DNA of 54,885 nt from Clostridia bacterium (GCA_017396225.1 JAFQMP010000065.1:1-54885), one strand, 5' to 3'; counted from the stretch's first letter, positions 16,723 through 26,511 are shown. Notes: generated from the sequence alone by a model not told the origin. Program-made: numbers and translations.

Positions 16723-17342
16723 GTGCCGCAGAAGCTGTAAAAAGAGGGCTTTTGATAGTGGTGTCCGGTCCTGCCGGCAGCGGTAAGGGCACGGTGCTTG
16801 CCGAGCTGCTGAAGGAGCAAAATTACCGCTATTCCGTCTCCGCAACCACGCGCGCACCTCGTCCCGGTGAGGTGAACGGTGTGAATTATCATTTCCTCAG
16901 CCGTGCGGAGTTTGAAGGGCGCATTGGTGCAGGCGAGATGCTTGAGTATACCGAGTATTGTGGAAATTACTACGGCACGCCCAAAAAGGAGGCAGAGGCA
17001 GTGCTTGCATCGGGCTGCAATCTGCTGCTTGAAATTGAGGTGGAGGGCGCAGCCAACGTCAAGGCAAAGTACCCTGAGGCAGTGCTGATTATGCTGCTGC
17101 CCCCTTCCTTTGCTGTACAGGAGGCGCGTCTGCGCGGCCGCGGCACCGAAACCGAGGAGAAGATATTGGAGCGTCTTTCCCGCACCCGCGAGGAGGTGCC
17201 CTGTGTCACCCATTATGATTATGTCGTTTACAATCACGATGGGCGTGTGGGGGATACGGCAGATGATATTCGTGCCATTGTGCGTGCCGAGCGCGCCGCC
17301 GTGAGAAGAAACGGCAATGCCGCAGACAATTATTTTTCTTGA
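16719..17342 (+). CDS. gmk: Guanylate kinase
   Basis: Transfers phosphate from ATP to GMP to form GDP. 207 residues. P-loop [10 protein letters not shown] at 16-25, GMP-binding segment [19 protein letters not shown], lid region [15 protein letters not shown], all standard. The start overlaps remA (ATGA). Conserved upstream of rpoZ in Firmicutes. Confidence 0.97.
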   Translation: MSAAEAVKRGLLIVVSGPAGSGKGTVLAELLKEQNYRYSVSATTRAPRPGEVNGVNYHFLSRAEFEGRIGAGEMLEYTEYCGNYYGTPKKEAEAVLASGCNLLLEIEVEGAANVKAKYPEAVLIMLLPPSFAVQEARLRGRGTETEEKILERLSRTREEVPCVTHYDYVVYNHDGRVGDTADDIRAIVRAERAAVRRNGNAADNYFS

Positions 17343-17374
17343 TAAAAATAACATAAACCATAAGGAGAACCAAG

Positions 17375-17662
17375 ATGATTTACCCTACCATTGAAAAACT
17401 GACCAAGGGCGAGTACAACCGCTACCAGCTTGCTATCGCAACCGCAAAGTGTGCCCGTCTGATTACCGAGGAGTATGTACGCCAGCGCGCAGCAGCTGAG
17501 GCGGTGCTTACGGGCAACAAGGACGGCGGCAGCATCGCTGCGATGATTGACCAGGATTTGGCTGACAAGAAGGCAGTGAAGAACGCCATTGACAGCCTTG
17601 ACTCCGGCAAGTATGTTATTGTAGAGGCTTCCGAAGAGGAAGAGACCGAGGACGAGGATTAA
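17375..17662 (+). CDS. rpoZ: RNA polymerase omega subunit
   Basis: 95-residue omega subunit assisting assembly of the beta-prime subunit. Contains the family core NRYQLAIATAKCARLI, with the Arg-Leu-Ile helix, and ends in a run of acidic residues (SEEEETEDED). A GGAG ribosome site precedes the ATG. Position between gmk and priA is the usual one, although coaBC, commonly found here, is absent. Confidence 0.93.
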   Translation: MIYPTIEKLTKGEYNRYQLAIATAKCARLITEEYVRQRAAAEAVLTGNKDGGSIAAMIDQDLADKKAVKNAIDSLDSGKYVIVEASEEEETEDED

Positions 17663-17704
17663 TTCGGGCAGATGAGCCAAAAAATATAGAGGGGAGGGGT
17701 ATCA

Positions 17705-20179
17705 ATGCCGCAATATGTTAAGGTGAGGCTGCTTGATGCCCCTCGCTTTCTTGACCGCGCCTATTCCTATGCGCTCCCCGCATCGCTTGCGGCGGAAACG
17801 CGCCCCGGCTCGTTTGTGACGGTGCCGTTTGGCGGTGGCAATCGCCGCCGTATGGGTCTTGTCACAGAGGTGACAGACGTCGCGGAATACGATGAAGTGA
17901 AGCCTGTTTTATCAATTGTAACGCCTCGCATTTCGCTTTCGGCAGAAATGTTGGGGCTTGTGTCTTTTTTAAGAGAAACCACGCTTTGCGCCACGGGTGA
18001 TGCCGTGCACACCATGATTCCCGCAGGGGCATTTTCGGGCGTTGTTGAGCGTATCCTGCCGACAGGTAAAACACCTGCCGATGTGACCAAGCTCACCCCT
18101 GAGGAAACCTTTTTCCTTTCCTATTTGTTGCGTGTGGGTGGGGCAAGCACGGCAGCCCTGCAGAATCGTTTTGGCGAGGCGACTGAGGCAATGCTGCGCC
18201 GTTTGCTCAAAATGGAGCTTATCACCCGCGAGCTCCTGCAGAAGGGTGCCATGCGTGAAAAGCAGTGTGTGACCTATGAGGTTGCCGATAAAGAAACCGC
18301 GCAGGCGCTTGTGGAAGGTGCTTTGAAAAAGCCGCGCTTGGGTGAAAAGCAGCGCAGTGCACTTGCCCTTCTTCTGAAGGGTGCGTGTACGGCAGATGTG
18401 CTGCGCGAGCAGGGCTTTGCAAAGGCGGTGCTTGACGGGCTTTCGGAAAAAGGGCTTGTCGCGGCGCACACGGCGCGTGTCTGGCGTAATCCCTATGCCG
18501 ATGCGGGCACAGAGAGCCGTCTGGCGCACGATTTTTCGCTGAACGCCGAGCAACAGGCTGTTTTTGAAAAAATTACCGCACTTGCCGATGACGGCGAGGC
18601 ACACGCAGTGCTTCTGCATGGCGTGACAGGCAGTGGTAAAACACCCACGATGCTGAAGGTAATTGACCATGTGCTTGAAAGGGGACAGGGCGTGATTGTG
18701 CTGCTGCCCGAAATCGCCTTGACACCACAAACCCTGTCACTTTTCTGCTCACGCTACGGTCAGCGTGTGGCAGTGATGCATTCTGCACTCTCCGCAGGAG
18801 AGCGTCTTGACACCTATTACCGCATTTTGGAGGGCGAGGCAGATGTGGTTGTCGGCACGCGCTCTGCGGTTTTTGCCCCTGTCAGAAATCTCGGGCTGAT
18901 TGTCATGGACGAGGAGCACGAGCATACCTATAAATCCGATATGAACCCCAAGTACCACGCGCGCGATGTCGCGCGCTGGCGATGCGCGCACCATAAGGCA
19001 ACGCTGCTTTTGTGCTCGGCAACTCCCTCACTTGAAAGCTATAAGCGCGCCAGGGAGGGACGCTATACACTTTTGCAGCTGAAGACCCGCCACGCGGGTG
19101 CCACGTTGCCCACGGTGCAGATTGCCGATATGCGCGGCGAGGCGGGAGAGGGAAATCTCTCGCCGATCGGGCGTGAGCTGCGTGAGCTGCTGACCGCGAA
19201 TGCGGCAGCAGGAAATCAGTCAATTCTTTTCCTGAATCGCCGCGGCTATAACCATGTGGTGACCTGTCGCTCCTGTGGAGAGGCATTGACCTGTCCCTCC
19301 TGCAGCGTGACCTTAACCTATCATACCAAGGATAAGCGCTTTGACGAGGGATATCTGCTCTGCCATTTTTGCGGCAGACGTAAGCCCCTGCCGAAGGCCT
19401 GTCCTTCCTGCAATTCTCCGCATCTTTTCCGTGCGGGCTATGGCACGCAGCGTGTGGAGGAGGAGCTTGCCACACTGTTGCCTGATAAGCGCGTGCTCCG
19501 TATGGATACCGATACCACCGGCACCAGAACCTCTTATGAGGAGCTGCTCGGCGCCTTCCGCCGCCGTGAGGCGGAGGTGCTGCTTGGTACGCAGATGGTG
19601 ACAAAGGGGCACGATTTTCCCGACGTGACGCTGGTGGGTGTGCTGATGGCAGATGCCTCGCTCTATCTTGACGATTACCGTGCCGCCGAGCGTACCTTTT
19701 CGATGCTGACGCAGGTGATTGGTCGCGCAGGGCGCGCGGGTAAGGCGGGCACGGCACTCATACAGACCAGTAATCCCGACCACGAGGTCATCAGGCTGGC
19801 TGCTGAGCAGAACTATGAAGCCTTTTATGAGCGTGAAATTGCACTGCGCCGTGCGCTGGTATTTCCGCCGTTCTGCGATATCGCACTGCTCACGCTTTCC
19901 CATACCGATGAGCGCAAGCTGATGCCCGCTGCAAGGGCACTTTCCGAGGAGCTGACCAAATTGCTTGCCGCCGAATTTTCCGACGTGCAGGTGATTGCCT
20001 TCGGCCCCTTTGAGGCACCGATTTATCGCGCTGACGGCAAATACCGTATGCGTATGGTACTCAAATGCGCGCTTAACAAGCGTACACGCGAGATGCTCGG
20101 TAAGCTGCTTGATATTTTTGGCAAGCAAAAGCCCGAAACGCCGCTTCTGTCGGTTGATTTGAACCCCTCCAATTTATAA
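17705..20179 (+). CDS. priA: Primosomal protein N' (replication restart helicase)
   Basis: 824-residue 3'-5' DNA helicase that reloads the replisome at stalled forks. N-terminal DNA-binding region to about 200, then helicase domain 1 with Walker A GVTGSGKTP near 305 (family usually has GKTEV) and Walker B MDEEHEHTYKSD near 400. The zinc-binding insert has four CxxC pairs: CRSCGEALTCPSC and CHFCGRRKPLPKACPSC. Helicase domain 2 has TQMVTKGHDFPDVTL and QVIGRAGRAGKAG. Complete; no frameshift seen. Confidence 0.96.
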   Translation: MPQYVKVRLLDAPRFLDRAYSYALPASLAAETRPGSFVTVPFGGGNRRRMGLVTEVTDVAEYDEVKPVLSIVTPRISLSAEMLGLVSFLRETTLCATGDAVHTMIPAGAFSGVVERILPTGKTPADVTKLTPEETFFLSYLLRVGGASTAALQNRFGEATEAMLRRLLKMELITRELLQKGAMREKQCVTYEVADKETAQALVEGALKKPRLGEKQRSALALLLKGACTADVLREQGFAKAVLDGLSEKGLVAAHTARVWRNPYADAGTESRLAHDFSLNAEQQAVFEKITALADDGEAHAVLLHGVTGSGKTPTMLKVIDHVLERGQGVIVLLPEIALTPQTLSLFCSRYGQRVAVMHSALSAGERLDTYYRILEGEADVVVGTRSAVFAPVRNLGLIVMDEEHEHTYKSDMNPKYHARDVARWRCAHHKATLLLCSATPSLESYKRAREGRYTLLQLKTRHAGATLPTVQIADMRGEAGEGNLSPIGRELRELLTANAAAGNQSILFLNRRGYNHVVTCRSCGEALTCPSCSVTLTYHTKDKRFDEGYLLCHFCGRRKPLPKACPSCNSPHLFRAGYGTQRVEEELATLLPDKRVLRMDTDTTGTRTSYEELLGAFRRREAEVLLGTQMVTKGHDFPDVTLVGVLMADASLYLDDYRAAERTFSMLTQVIGRAGRAGKAGTALIQTSNPDHEVIRLAAEQNYEAFYEREIALRRALVFPPFCDIALLTLSHTDERKLMPAARALSEELTKLLAAEFSDVQVIAFGPFEAPIYRADGKYRMRMVLKCALNKRTREMLGKLLDIFGKQKPETPLLSVDLNPSNL

Positions 20180-20205
20180 TTTCCGGTTGTTTAAGGAGCA
20201 TTATC

Positions 20206-20673
20206 ATGGCTAAATTACAAATTCGCAAGGTGGGTGACGAGGTACTGCGTAAGACCTGCCGCCCTGTTGAGGAGATTACCCCGCGTATTCATACGCTGCT
20301 TGATGATATGATTGAAACAATGCGTGCTGCAAACGGCGTTGGTCTTGCTGCACCGCAGGTTGGTGTCCTGCGCCGTATTGCGGTGGTGGAAACCGAGCCT
20401 GGTGAGGTTTTTGAGCTGATTAATCCCAAAATCATCGCGACTGCAGGTGAGGAGGAGGGCGCTGAGGGCTGCCTTTCTGTCCCCGGCCGCTACGGTCTTG
20501 TCAAGCGTCCCCTGCATGTGACGGTGCGCGCGATGAATCGCGCAGGCGAGGAGTATGAAATTACCGTGCATGATTTCCAGGCGCGTGCCTTTTGCCACGA
20601 GATTGACCACCTGGACGGTCATCTTTATATCGACAAGGTCACGCGTATGCTTGATGACGAGGAGATTGGCTGA
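20206..20673 (+). CDS. def: Peptide deformylase
   Basis: Fe2+ hydrolase of 155 residues that removes the N-formyl group from nascent proteins. The three motifs are GVGLAAPQVG, EGCLSVPG (metal Cys) and CHEIDHLDG (HExDH with catalytic Glu and two metal His). SD AAGGAGC. The stop overlaps the fmt start (TGATG), coupling the deformylation and formylation enzymes. Confidence 0.97.
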   Translation: MAKLQIRKVGDEVLRKTCRPVEEITPRIHTLLDDMIETMRAANGVGLAAPQVGVLRRIAVVETEPGEVFELINPKIIATAGEEEGAEGCLSVPGRYGLVKRPLHVTVRAMNRAGEEYEITVHDFQARAFCHEIDHLDGHLYIDKVTRMLDDEEIG

Positions 20674-21605
20674 TGCGCGTGTTGTTTATGGGCACCCCCG
20701 ATTTTGCGCTGTTTACACTGCGTGCGTTGGTGGAATCCGGTGCGGAAATCGTTGGTGTTGTCACGCAGCCCGACAAGCCTAAGGGACGCGGCTACGAGCT
20801 GCAGCCGCCGCCTGTTAAGGTGTACGCACTGGAGCAGGGGATTTCTGTCTATCAGCCGAGCACGCTGAAGGACGGTGCCTTTTCGCGCGAGTTGAATGCT
20901 CTTGCCCCCGATGTGATTGTGGTTGTGGCATACGGCAAAATTCTGCCCCCGTATGTGCTTGAATACCCGAAATATGGCTGCGTAAATGTGCACGGCTCGC
21001 TGTTGCCTGCTTATCGCGGTGCCGCCCCGATGCAGCGCGCGATTATGGACGGCCATGCCGAAACAGGCATCACGACGATGCTGATGAACGAGGGACTTGA
21101 TACGGGCGATATGCTTCTTACCGTACGTGTGCCGATTGGCGAAAATGATAATTTTGAGCATATCCACGACAAGCTGGGCGAGGCGGGCGCCGCACTTTTG
21201 CTTGATACCCTGGCAGTGTTGCGTGCGGGCAGCATAACCCCTGTGCCGCAGGACCATGCCCTTGCCACCTATGCTGCAAAAATCGGCAAGGCCGATTGTC
21301 TGATAGATTTCTCAAAATCTGCACAAACTGTGCATAATACCGTGCGCGGACTTTCTCCTGTTCCGCTTGCCTTTACAAAAACGCCTGAAGGCAAGCTTCT
21401 CAAGCTGATTGAGAGCCGTGTGGTGCGTGCCGCAGGTGCGCTTGCCGCCCCCGGCACCGTGCTTTCGCTGGACGACGAGATTGTTGTTGCATGCGGCGAG
21501 GGCAGCGTGGCGTTTACGCGTGTGCTGCCTGAGGGCAAGGGACGTATGAGCGCTGCCGATTATATCCGCGGCAGACGTCTTGCGGCAGGAGATATTCTCG
21601 GTTAA
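20673..21605 (+). CDS. fmt: Methionyl-tRNA formyltransferase
   Basis: 310 residues. Uses 10-formyl-THF to formylate initiator Met-tRNA. N-terminal Rossmann domain starts with VLFMGTPDFA; the formyl-THF site HGSLLPAYRGAAP and the catalytic Asn-His-Asp context are present; the substrate-assist loop is GITTMLMNEGLDTGDML. The C-terminal OB domain begins near 205. Overlaps def by one base. Confidence 0.97.
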   Translation: MRVLFMGTPDFALFTLRALVESGAEIVGVVTQPDKPKGRGYELQPPPVKVYALEQGISVYQPSTLKDGAFSRELNALAPDVIVVVAYGKILPPYVLEYPKYGCVNVHGSLLPAYRGAAPMQRAIMDGHAETGITTMLMNEGLDTGDMLLTVRVPIGENDNFEHIHDKLGEAGAALLLDTLAVLRAGSITPVPQDHALATYAAKIGKADCLIDFSKSAQTVHNTVRGLSPVPLAFTKTPEGKLLKLIESRVVRAAGALAAPGTVLSLDDEIVVACGEGSVAFTRVLPEGKGRMSAADYIRGRRLAAGDILG

Positions 21606-21619
21606 CGAAAGGAGCCATT

Positions 21620-22336
21620 ATGTTTTTCTTTTGGTGGGACCCGACCCTTCTTATTGTCATTCCCGGTTTTATTTTTTCCCTGATTGCACAATTCAAAATC
21701 CGTTCCGCATATCGTGCGGGCAGCGCGCAGATGCTGCGTTATGGTATGACGGGTGGCGCGGTTGCGCGTCGTATTCTCGACAGCAATCGCCTCACACACG
21801 TTAATATTGAAACCGTCCCCGGTGAGCTTACCGACCACTATGACCCCTCGGCAGGCGTCCTTCGTCTTTCCGAGGCAGTCTGGCGCGGCAACAATGTGGC
21901 GGCTGTCGGTGTTGCTGCACACGAGGCGGGGCACGCGATGCAGCACGGCAAGAAATACTGGCCGCTTCGTTTGCGTATGGCGCTTGTGCCTGTCACGCGT
22001 ATCGGTGCGGGGCTTGCGATGCCCTTGTTTCTCATTGGTATTTTGTTTGCCGCGTTGATGCCCGCAATGGGTGAGTGGCTGATGTTCCTCGGCCTTTCCT
22101 TTTATTCGCTTGCCGTCATCTTTCAGCTGGTGACATTGCCTGTTGAGTTTAATGCCAGCCGCCGTGCCATGCGCTGCCTTGCGGGGTCAGGTACGATGAG
22201 TGATGAGGAATTAAAGGGCGCACGCCGCGTGCTGAACGCTGCGGCGATGACCTATGTGGCGTCACTTGCCGTCAGCCTGCTGACACTTTTCAGACTCCTG
22301 CTGATTGCCGGCAGTCTCACACAACGCAGAAGATGA
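21620..22336 (+). CDS. YugP-type neutral zinc metallopeptidase
   Basis: Membrane-anchored protein of 238 residues. One N-terminal helix (about 8-24), then the zinc site HEAGHAMQHG near residue 98-107 (HExxH), followed by two hydrophobic helices around 130-175 and a last helix near the C-terminus. The YugP family is commonly found between fmt and rsmB in Clostridia; its substrates are unknown. GAAAGGAG ribosome site; the stop overlaps the next gene (ATGATG). Confidence 0.9.
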   Translation: MFFFWWDPTLLIVIPGFIFSLIAQFKIRSAYRAGSAQMLRYGMTGGAVARRILDSNRLTHVNIETVPGELTDHYDPSAGVLRLSEAVWRGNNVAAVGVAAHEAGHAMQHGKKYWPLRLRMALVPVTRIGAGLAMPLFLIGILFAALMPAMGEWLMFLGLSFYSLAVIFQLVTLPVEFNASRRAMRCLAGSGTMSDEELKGARRVLNAAAMTYVASLAVSLLTLFRLLLIAGSLTQRRR

Positions 22337-23628
22337 TGCGCAGCGCGAGAACCATTGCTGCCGAGCTTTTGTTGCGTGCCGAGGCGGCGGGGCAGTATGC
22401 TGATCGCGCGCTTGATGCTGCTCTTTCCCGTGAGCAGGGCTTAGATGCACGCGACAGGGCGCTTGTTACGACGCTCTTTTACGGCGTGATCGAACGCCGC
22501 ATCACGCTTGATTATATCATTGACGGGCTTTCCGATATTGCACCCTCTGCGATAGAGGCAAGCGTGCGCGCGACACTGCGTGTAGCACTCTATCAGCTGC
22601 TGTATCTTGACCGTGTACCCGACCACGCAGCGGTTGCCGAGGCGGTTGAAATGGTACCGCGCCGCAGCAAGGGCTTTGTTAATGCGTTGCTGCGCAGCTT
22701 TTGCCGAGAGGGCAAAGGGGTGACGTATCCCGATGCGGAAAGGGAGCCACTGCGCTATCTTTCGGTGCGATATTCCGTGCCCCCAAAAACCGCCGCACGC
22801 TTTGTGTCTGTCTTTGGCAGGACGCGTGCCGAATCGGTGCTTGCTGCCTTTCAAAGGCACACACATACCTGCGTGCGTGTTAATACACTGAAGCTGACCC
22901 GCGCGGAATTTCTTTCGCGTGTGGCAGGGACTGTCCCTGCGGAAAACGCCCCGTATGGGGTGATTTTGCCTGACAACGTCTCGCTCCACGCGCTCCTTGC
23001 CGAGGGGCTTTGCTTTGTACAGGACGAGGCTTCGCAGATTGCGGTTGCCGCACTTGATGCAGGACCCTCGATGCGTGTGATTGACCTTTGTGCCGCACCC
23101 GGCTCCAAATCCTTTGGTGCTGCGCTCGATATGAAAAACAAGGGCGAGCTGAGGAGCTTTGACCTGCACGAAAACAAGCTTTCCCTCATTCGCCGCGGTG
23201 CAGAAGCGCTCGGCATTGAAATCCTGACTGCCGCAGCCGCCGATGCCAGACGTGCGGAAGCGAGCGAGCTCGGTCAGTTTGACCGTGTTATCTGCGACGT
23301 ACCCTGCTCGGGCTTTGGTGTGCTTGCCAAAAAGCCTGATATCCGCTATAAGGATATTGATGAGGCGGCAGGTCTCCTTCCTGTGCAGGCGGCTATTTTA
23401 GAGGCCGCTGCCCCCCTTGTAAAATGTGGCGGCGTGCTGCTTTATTCTACCTGTACGCTGCTGCCCGAGGAAAACGAAGGGCAGGTTAAGGCATTTCTGG
23501 CCTCGCACCCCGAATTTGCACTTACCCCATTTACGGTGGGAGAAATTGCGTCTGCGGGTATGCTGACCTTAACGCCTGATAAGCATGGTACCGACGGCTT
23601 TTTTATCGCCAAATTACAAAAAACATAA
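22333..23628 (+). CDS. rsmB: 16S rRNA (cytosine-967-C5) methyltransferase
   Basis: 431-residue rRNA methyltransferase. N-terminal NusB-like RNA-binding domain (about 1-140, RDRALVTTLFYGVIERR), then a SAM-dependent domain with DLCAAPGSKSF (SAM site), the motif DVPCSGFGVLAKKPDIRYK with the proline-cysteine pair, and the catalytic Cys in YSTCTLLPEENE. Overlaps the metallopeptidase gene, so it is coupled to it. Either of two adjacent ATGs may be used. Confidence 0.95.
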   Translation: MMRSARTIAAELLLRAEAAGQYADRALDAALSREQGLDARDRALVTTLFYGVIERRITLDYIIDGLSDIAPSAIEASVRATLRVALYQLLYLDRVPDHAAVAEAVEMVPRRSKGFVNALLRSFCREGKGVTYPDAEREPLRYLSVRYSVPPKTAARFVSVFGRTRAESVLAAFQRHTHTCVRVNTLKLTRAEFLSRVAGTVPAENAPYGVILPDNVSLHALLAEGLCFVQDEASQIAVAALDAGPSMRVIDLCAAPGSKSFGAALDMKNKGELRSFDLHENKLSLIRRGAEALGIEILTAAAADARRAEASELGQFDRVICDVPCSGFGVLAKKPDIRYKDIDEAAGLLPVQAAILEAAAPLVKCGGVLLYSTCTLLPEENEGQVKAFLASHPEFALTPFTVGEIASAGMLTLTPDKHGTDGFFIAKLQKT

Positions 23629-23636
23629 GGATAACT

Positions 23637-24704
23637 ATGAAAGAAAAAAGAGAGCTGCTCTCCCTTGATAAGGAGGAGCTTGAAGCGCTGCTCCTGTCAC
23701 TGGGTGAGCCGCGCTATCGCGCAGGACAAATCTTTTCCCAGCTGCACCGTGGGCTCTCCCCCGCAGAAATGACCAACATCGGCAATAAGACGCGCGAGCG
23801 CCTTGCTGAGGTGGTGGATTTTCATCTGCCGCAGGTTTGCCGCAAGCTGGTTTCCGCCATTGACGGCACGGTGAAATATCTCTTTACCTTGGCTGACGGA
23901 AATGCAGTGGAAAGCGTGCTGATGCACTATGAGCACGGCACCACTATCTGTATTTCCTCTCAGGTTGGGTGTGCCATGGGGTGCAAATTCTGCGCTTCCA
24001 CCATTGGTGGGCGTGTGCGCAATCTGACGGCAGGTGAGCTTGTCGGTCAGGTGATTGCTGCGGCGCGTGACAGCGGTGAGCGCATTGGCGGTATCGTGAT
24101 GATGGGCATCGGTGAGCCGCTGGATAATTTTGATAACGTGGTAAAGTTTTTGCGCCTGGTTAACCACCCCGAGGGACTTAATATCGGTTATCGCCACATT
24201 TCGCTTTCTACCTGCGGGCTTGTGGATAAGATTGATGAGCTGGCGGCGCTTTCTCTGCCGATTACGCTTTCGATTTCGCTGCACGCGGCAGATGATGAAA
24301 CGCGCAGTGCCATTATGCCGATTAACCGCAGATACAATGTTGCGGCGCTGCTTGCTGCCTGCCGCCGTTATTATGCTGTCACGGGCAGGCGTATTTCCTT
24401 TGAATATACGCTGATTGCGGGCAAAAACGATTCTGCCGCTGCCGCAAAAAATTTGGCGCTGGTTTTGAATCGTGCGCTCCGCACACGCAGCGATACCATG
24501 CCGATTCACGTGAATCTGATTCCCGTGAATGAGGTTGCCGAAACCGGCTTTCGCCGTGCTTCGGCGCAGGCAATTTCGCGCTTTGCCGCCGTGCTTGAGG
24601 AAAACGGTATCCGCGCGACGGTGCGGCGCCGTCTGGGCTCGGATATCAATGCCTCCTGCGGTCAGCTGCGCCGTGCCGCGCAAGGCGAGGGCGAAATGCA
24701 ATAA
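23637..24704 (+). CDS. rlmN: Dual-specificity RNA methyltransferase RlmN
   Basis: Radical SAM enzyme of 355 residues that methylates A2503 of 23S rRNA and A37 of some tRNAs. The radical SAM cluster motif C-x3-C-x2-C is CAMGCKFCAS; other conserved parts are MMGIGEPLDNFDNV and the C-terminal RRRLGSDINASCGQLR with the methyl-carrying Cys. Eight bases after rsmB. In most Firmicutes prpC and prkC follow; here a tiny membrane protein gene does. Confidence 0.96.
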   Translation: MKEKRELLSLDKEELEALLLSLGEPRYRAGQIFSQLHRGLSPAEMTNIGNKTRERLAEVVDFHLPQVCRKLVSAIDGTVKYLFTLADGNAVESVLMHYEHGTTICISSQVGCAMGCKFCASTIGGRVRNLTAGELVGQVIAAARDSGERIGGIVMMGIGEPLDNFDNVVKFLRLVNHPEGLNIGYRHISLSTCGLVDKIDELAALSLPITLSISLHAADDETRSAIMPINRRYNVAALLAACRRYYAVTGRRISFEYTLIAGKNDSAAAAKNLALVLNRALRTRSDTMPIHVNLIPVNEVAETGFRRASAQAISRFAAVLEENGIRATVRRRLGSDINASCGQLRRAAQGEGEMQ

Positions 24705-24757
24705 AAACCCTTGAATGGGGGTAAAATAAAGGCAAATCTCAAAAAGGAGAATATGCC

Positions 24758-24904
24758 TTGCAAACAAAGAGAAAAAAACGGTCAGGCACCGTGCGCAGGC
24801 TTGTTATCGCCAATCTGCTGGCGCTTTTTGCGCTTGTCTTTCTGGTGGTTGTGGCGCTCTTTGCCACAGGGCTGCTTGGCAGCGTGCTTGCATTTATTTT
24901 TTAG
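24758..24904 (+). CDS. Single-helix 48-residue membrane protein in the prpC-prkC position
   Basis: Start TTG 24758, eight bases after AAAGGAG (24743-24749); an out-of-frame ATG at 24753 is too close to that site and opens a non-plausible product. The protein has a basic N-terminus (QTKRKKRSGTVRR) and one hydrophobic helix of about 30 residues (LVIANLLALFALVFLVVVAL...). It ends 12 bases before rsgA, so it is part of the operon. No family recognised. It sits where the Ser/Thr phosphatase and kinase genes prpC-prkC are normally found. Confidence 0.6.
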   Translation: MQTKRKKRSGTVRRLVIANLLALFALVFLVVVALFATGLLGSVLAFIF

Positions 24905-24916
24905 AGGGGAAACGGT

Positions 24917-25891
24917 ATGCAATACGAGGAACAGGGCAGAGTAATCCGCGGTGTTGGCGGACTTTATGAGATATTGCTGCAAGCGGGTGACACGCCTCTG
25001 TCGGGCGGCACTGTTTTTTCGCGCGCCAAGGGCAATTTCCGCATCAAAAATATCATGCCTCTCGTCGGTGACCTTGTCCGTGTGCGGTATGATGAAACTG
25101 CCGTGGCGCGTTATACCGCAGAAAAGCCGCTTGAAAGCGACGATGGCGGTGGCGTAGTAATTGCGGAGATTTTGCCGCGCAGCAATTCGCTGATTCGCCC
25201 ACCGATGGCAAACCTCGGTGTGCTGTTTATCACCTTCGCCGCGGCAAAGCCCGACCCTGTGACCGAAACGATAGATAAGCTGATAGCGATTGCCGAGCAC
25301 AATGGCATCGAGCCGATACCCATTATCTGTAAGCGTGATGTAGCACCTGAACGTGCGGCAGAGCTTTGCGATATTTACAAACAAGCAGGCTTTACTGCCT
25401 TTACCATTTCCTCGTTGGAGGGAGAAGGTATTGAAGAATTGCGCGCGTGGATTGCAGAAAATCTCGGCGACCGCATCGCCGCTTTTTCGGGGGCATCTGG
25501 TGTTGGAAAATCCACCCTGTTGAATGCATTATACCCCAATCTGGGGCTCGAAACGGGCGACATTAGTCACAAAATCTCGCGCGGCAAGCACACCACGCGC
25601 CGCGTGGAGCTTTATGCGGTTGGCGAGGGCTTTGTTGCCGACACGCCCGGGTTCAGTATGCTGGATTTTGTGCGATTTGATTTCTTTACAAAGGAGGATT
25701 TGCCCTTTGTGATGCGTGAGTTTGCGCCCTATATCGGCGTTTGCCGCTATACCAAGTGCACACACACCAAGGAGGAGGGCTGCGCCATTCTTGCCGCAGT
25801 GAAAAGCGGCGGAATTTCCCCTTCACGACATCGCGGCTTTCTTGCGATGTATGAGGAGCTGAAAAACAAGAAGGAGTGGGATAAAAAATAA
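24917..25891 (+). CDS. rsgA: Ribosome small subunit-dependent GTPase RsgA
   Basis: 324-residue circularly permuted GTPase for late 30S maturation. N-terminal OB fold to about 75; G4-like motif ICKRD (usually NKxD) near 137; G1 GASGVGKST near 195; G3 DTPGFS near 242; C-terminal zinc domain with GVCRYTKCTH and a later Cys in EEGCAI. Its stop overlaps thiN (ATG/TAA sharing). The Cys in place of the Asn of NKxD occurs in some family members but is worth noting. Confidence 0.94.
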   Translation: MQYEEQGRVIRGVGGLYEILLQAGDTPLSGGTVFSRAKGNFRIKNIMPLVGDLVRVRYDETAVARYTAEKPLESDDGGGVVIAEILPRSNSLIRPPMANLGVLFITFAAAKPDPVTETIDKLIAIAEHNGIEPIPIICKRDVAPERAAELCDIYKQAGFTAFTISSLEGEGIEELRAWIAENLGDRIAAFSGASGVGKSTLLNALYPNLGLETGDISHKISRGKHTTRRVELYAVGEGFVADTPGFSMLDFVRFDFFTKEDLPFVMREFAPYIGVCRYTKCTHTKEEGCAILAAVKSGGISPSRHRGFLAMYEELKNKKEWDKK

Positions 25892-26511
25892 TGCGTGCAT
25901 ACATATTTGCGGGCGGCGTGATTGACCCCGCCAACATTTACTGTAAGCCGGGAGCAGAGGATTTGACGATTGCCGCTGACAGCGGCTGGCATAACGCGCT
26001 GGCGCTTGGCATCACCCCGCAGATTTTACTTGGCGATTTTGATTCCATTGGTGCTGACAGCCTGCCTGAGGCGAAGGAAATTTTGCAGGTGCCTGCCGAG
26101 AAGGACCGCACCGACACACAGCTGGCTGTAGATTTGGCGCTCTCGCGCGGCGCACATGAAATGGTAATTGTGGGCGGACTTGGCGGCAGACTTGACCACG
26201 CACTTTCTAATCTCGGCGTGCTTGAAATGCTCTCGGAGCGCCACGTGCACGCCATACTGGAGGACGGCTTTAACCGCGTGCGCTTTTTGCGTAATACGGG
26301 TGCCCTGATTGCGCGCAGCGCATATCAGTATCTCTCGGTGCTTGCTGCCGATAAAACCGTCAAGGGTGTGTCGGTTGACGGCTGTAAATATCCCTTGAAG
26401 GGTGCAAAGCTGTCGCGCGCCTGCGGGTGGACGGTCAGTAATGAAATTACGGGAAACTGTGCACTTGTTGAGGTGCGCCGCGGCGGCATTTTCGTGCTGG
26501 AAACCAAATAA
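25891..26511 (+). CDS. thiN: Thiamine pyrophosphokinase
   Basis: 206 residues. Converts thiamine and ATP to thiamine diphosphate. Conserved motifs: AADSGWHNALALGI, LLGDFDSIG, EKDRTDTQLAVDLAL and GGLGGRLDHALSN, with the metal-binding acidic residues in place. C-terminal beta domain from about 130. Last gene of the long operon; overlaps rsgA by one base. The rpe gene commonly located between rsgA and thiN is missing. Confidence 0.95.
   Translation: MRAYIFAGGVIDPANIYCKPGAEDLTIAADSGWHNALALGITPQILLGDFDSIGADSLPEAKEILQVPAEKDRTDTQLAVDLALSRGAHEMVIVGGLGGRLDHALSNLGVLEMLSERHVHAILEDGFNRVRFLRNTGALIARSAYQYLSVLAADKTVKGVSVDGCKYPLKGAKLSRACGWTVSNEITGNCALVEVRRGGIFVLETK

Noticed and set aside
24711..24944. 77-residue frame overlapping the small membrane protein
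   Set aside because: Trp/Cys/Arg-rich product, overlaps rsgA start, and its internal ATG is too near the ribosome site; the TTG frame gives a plausible membrane helix.
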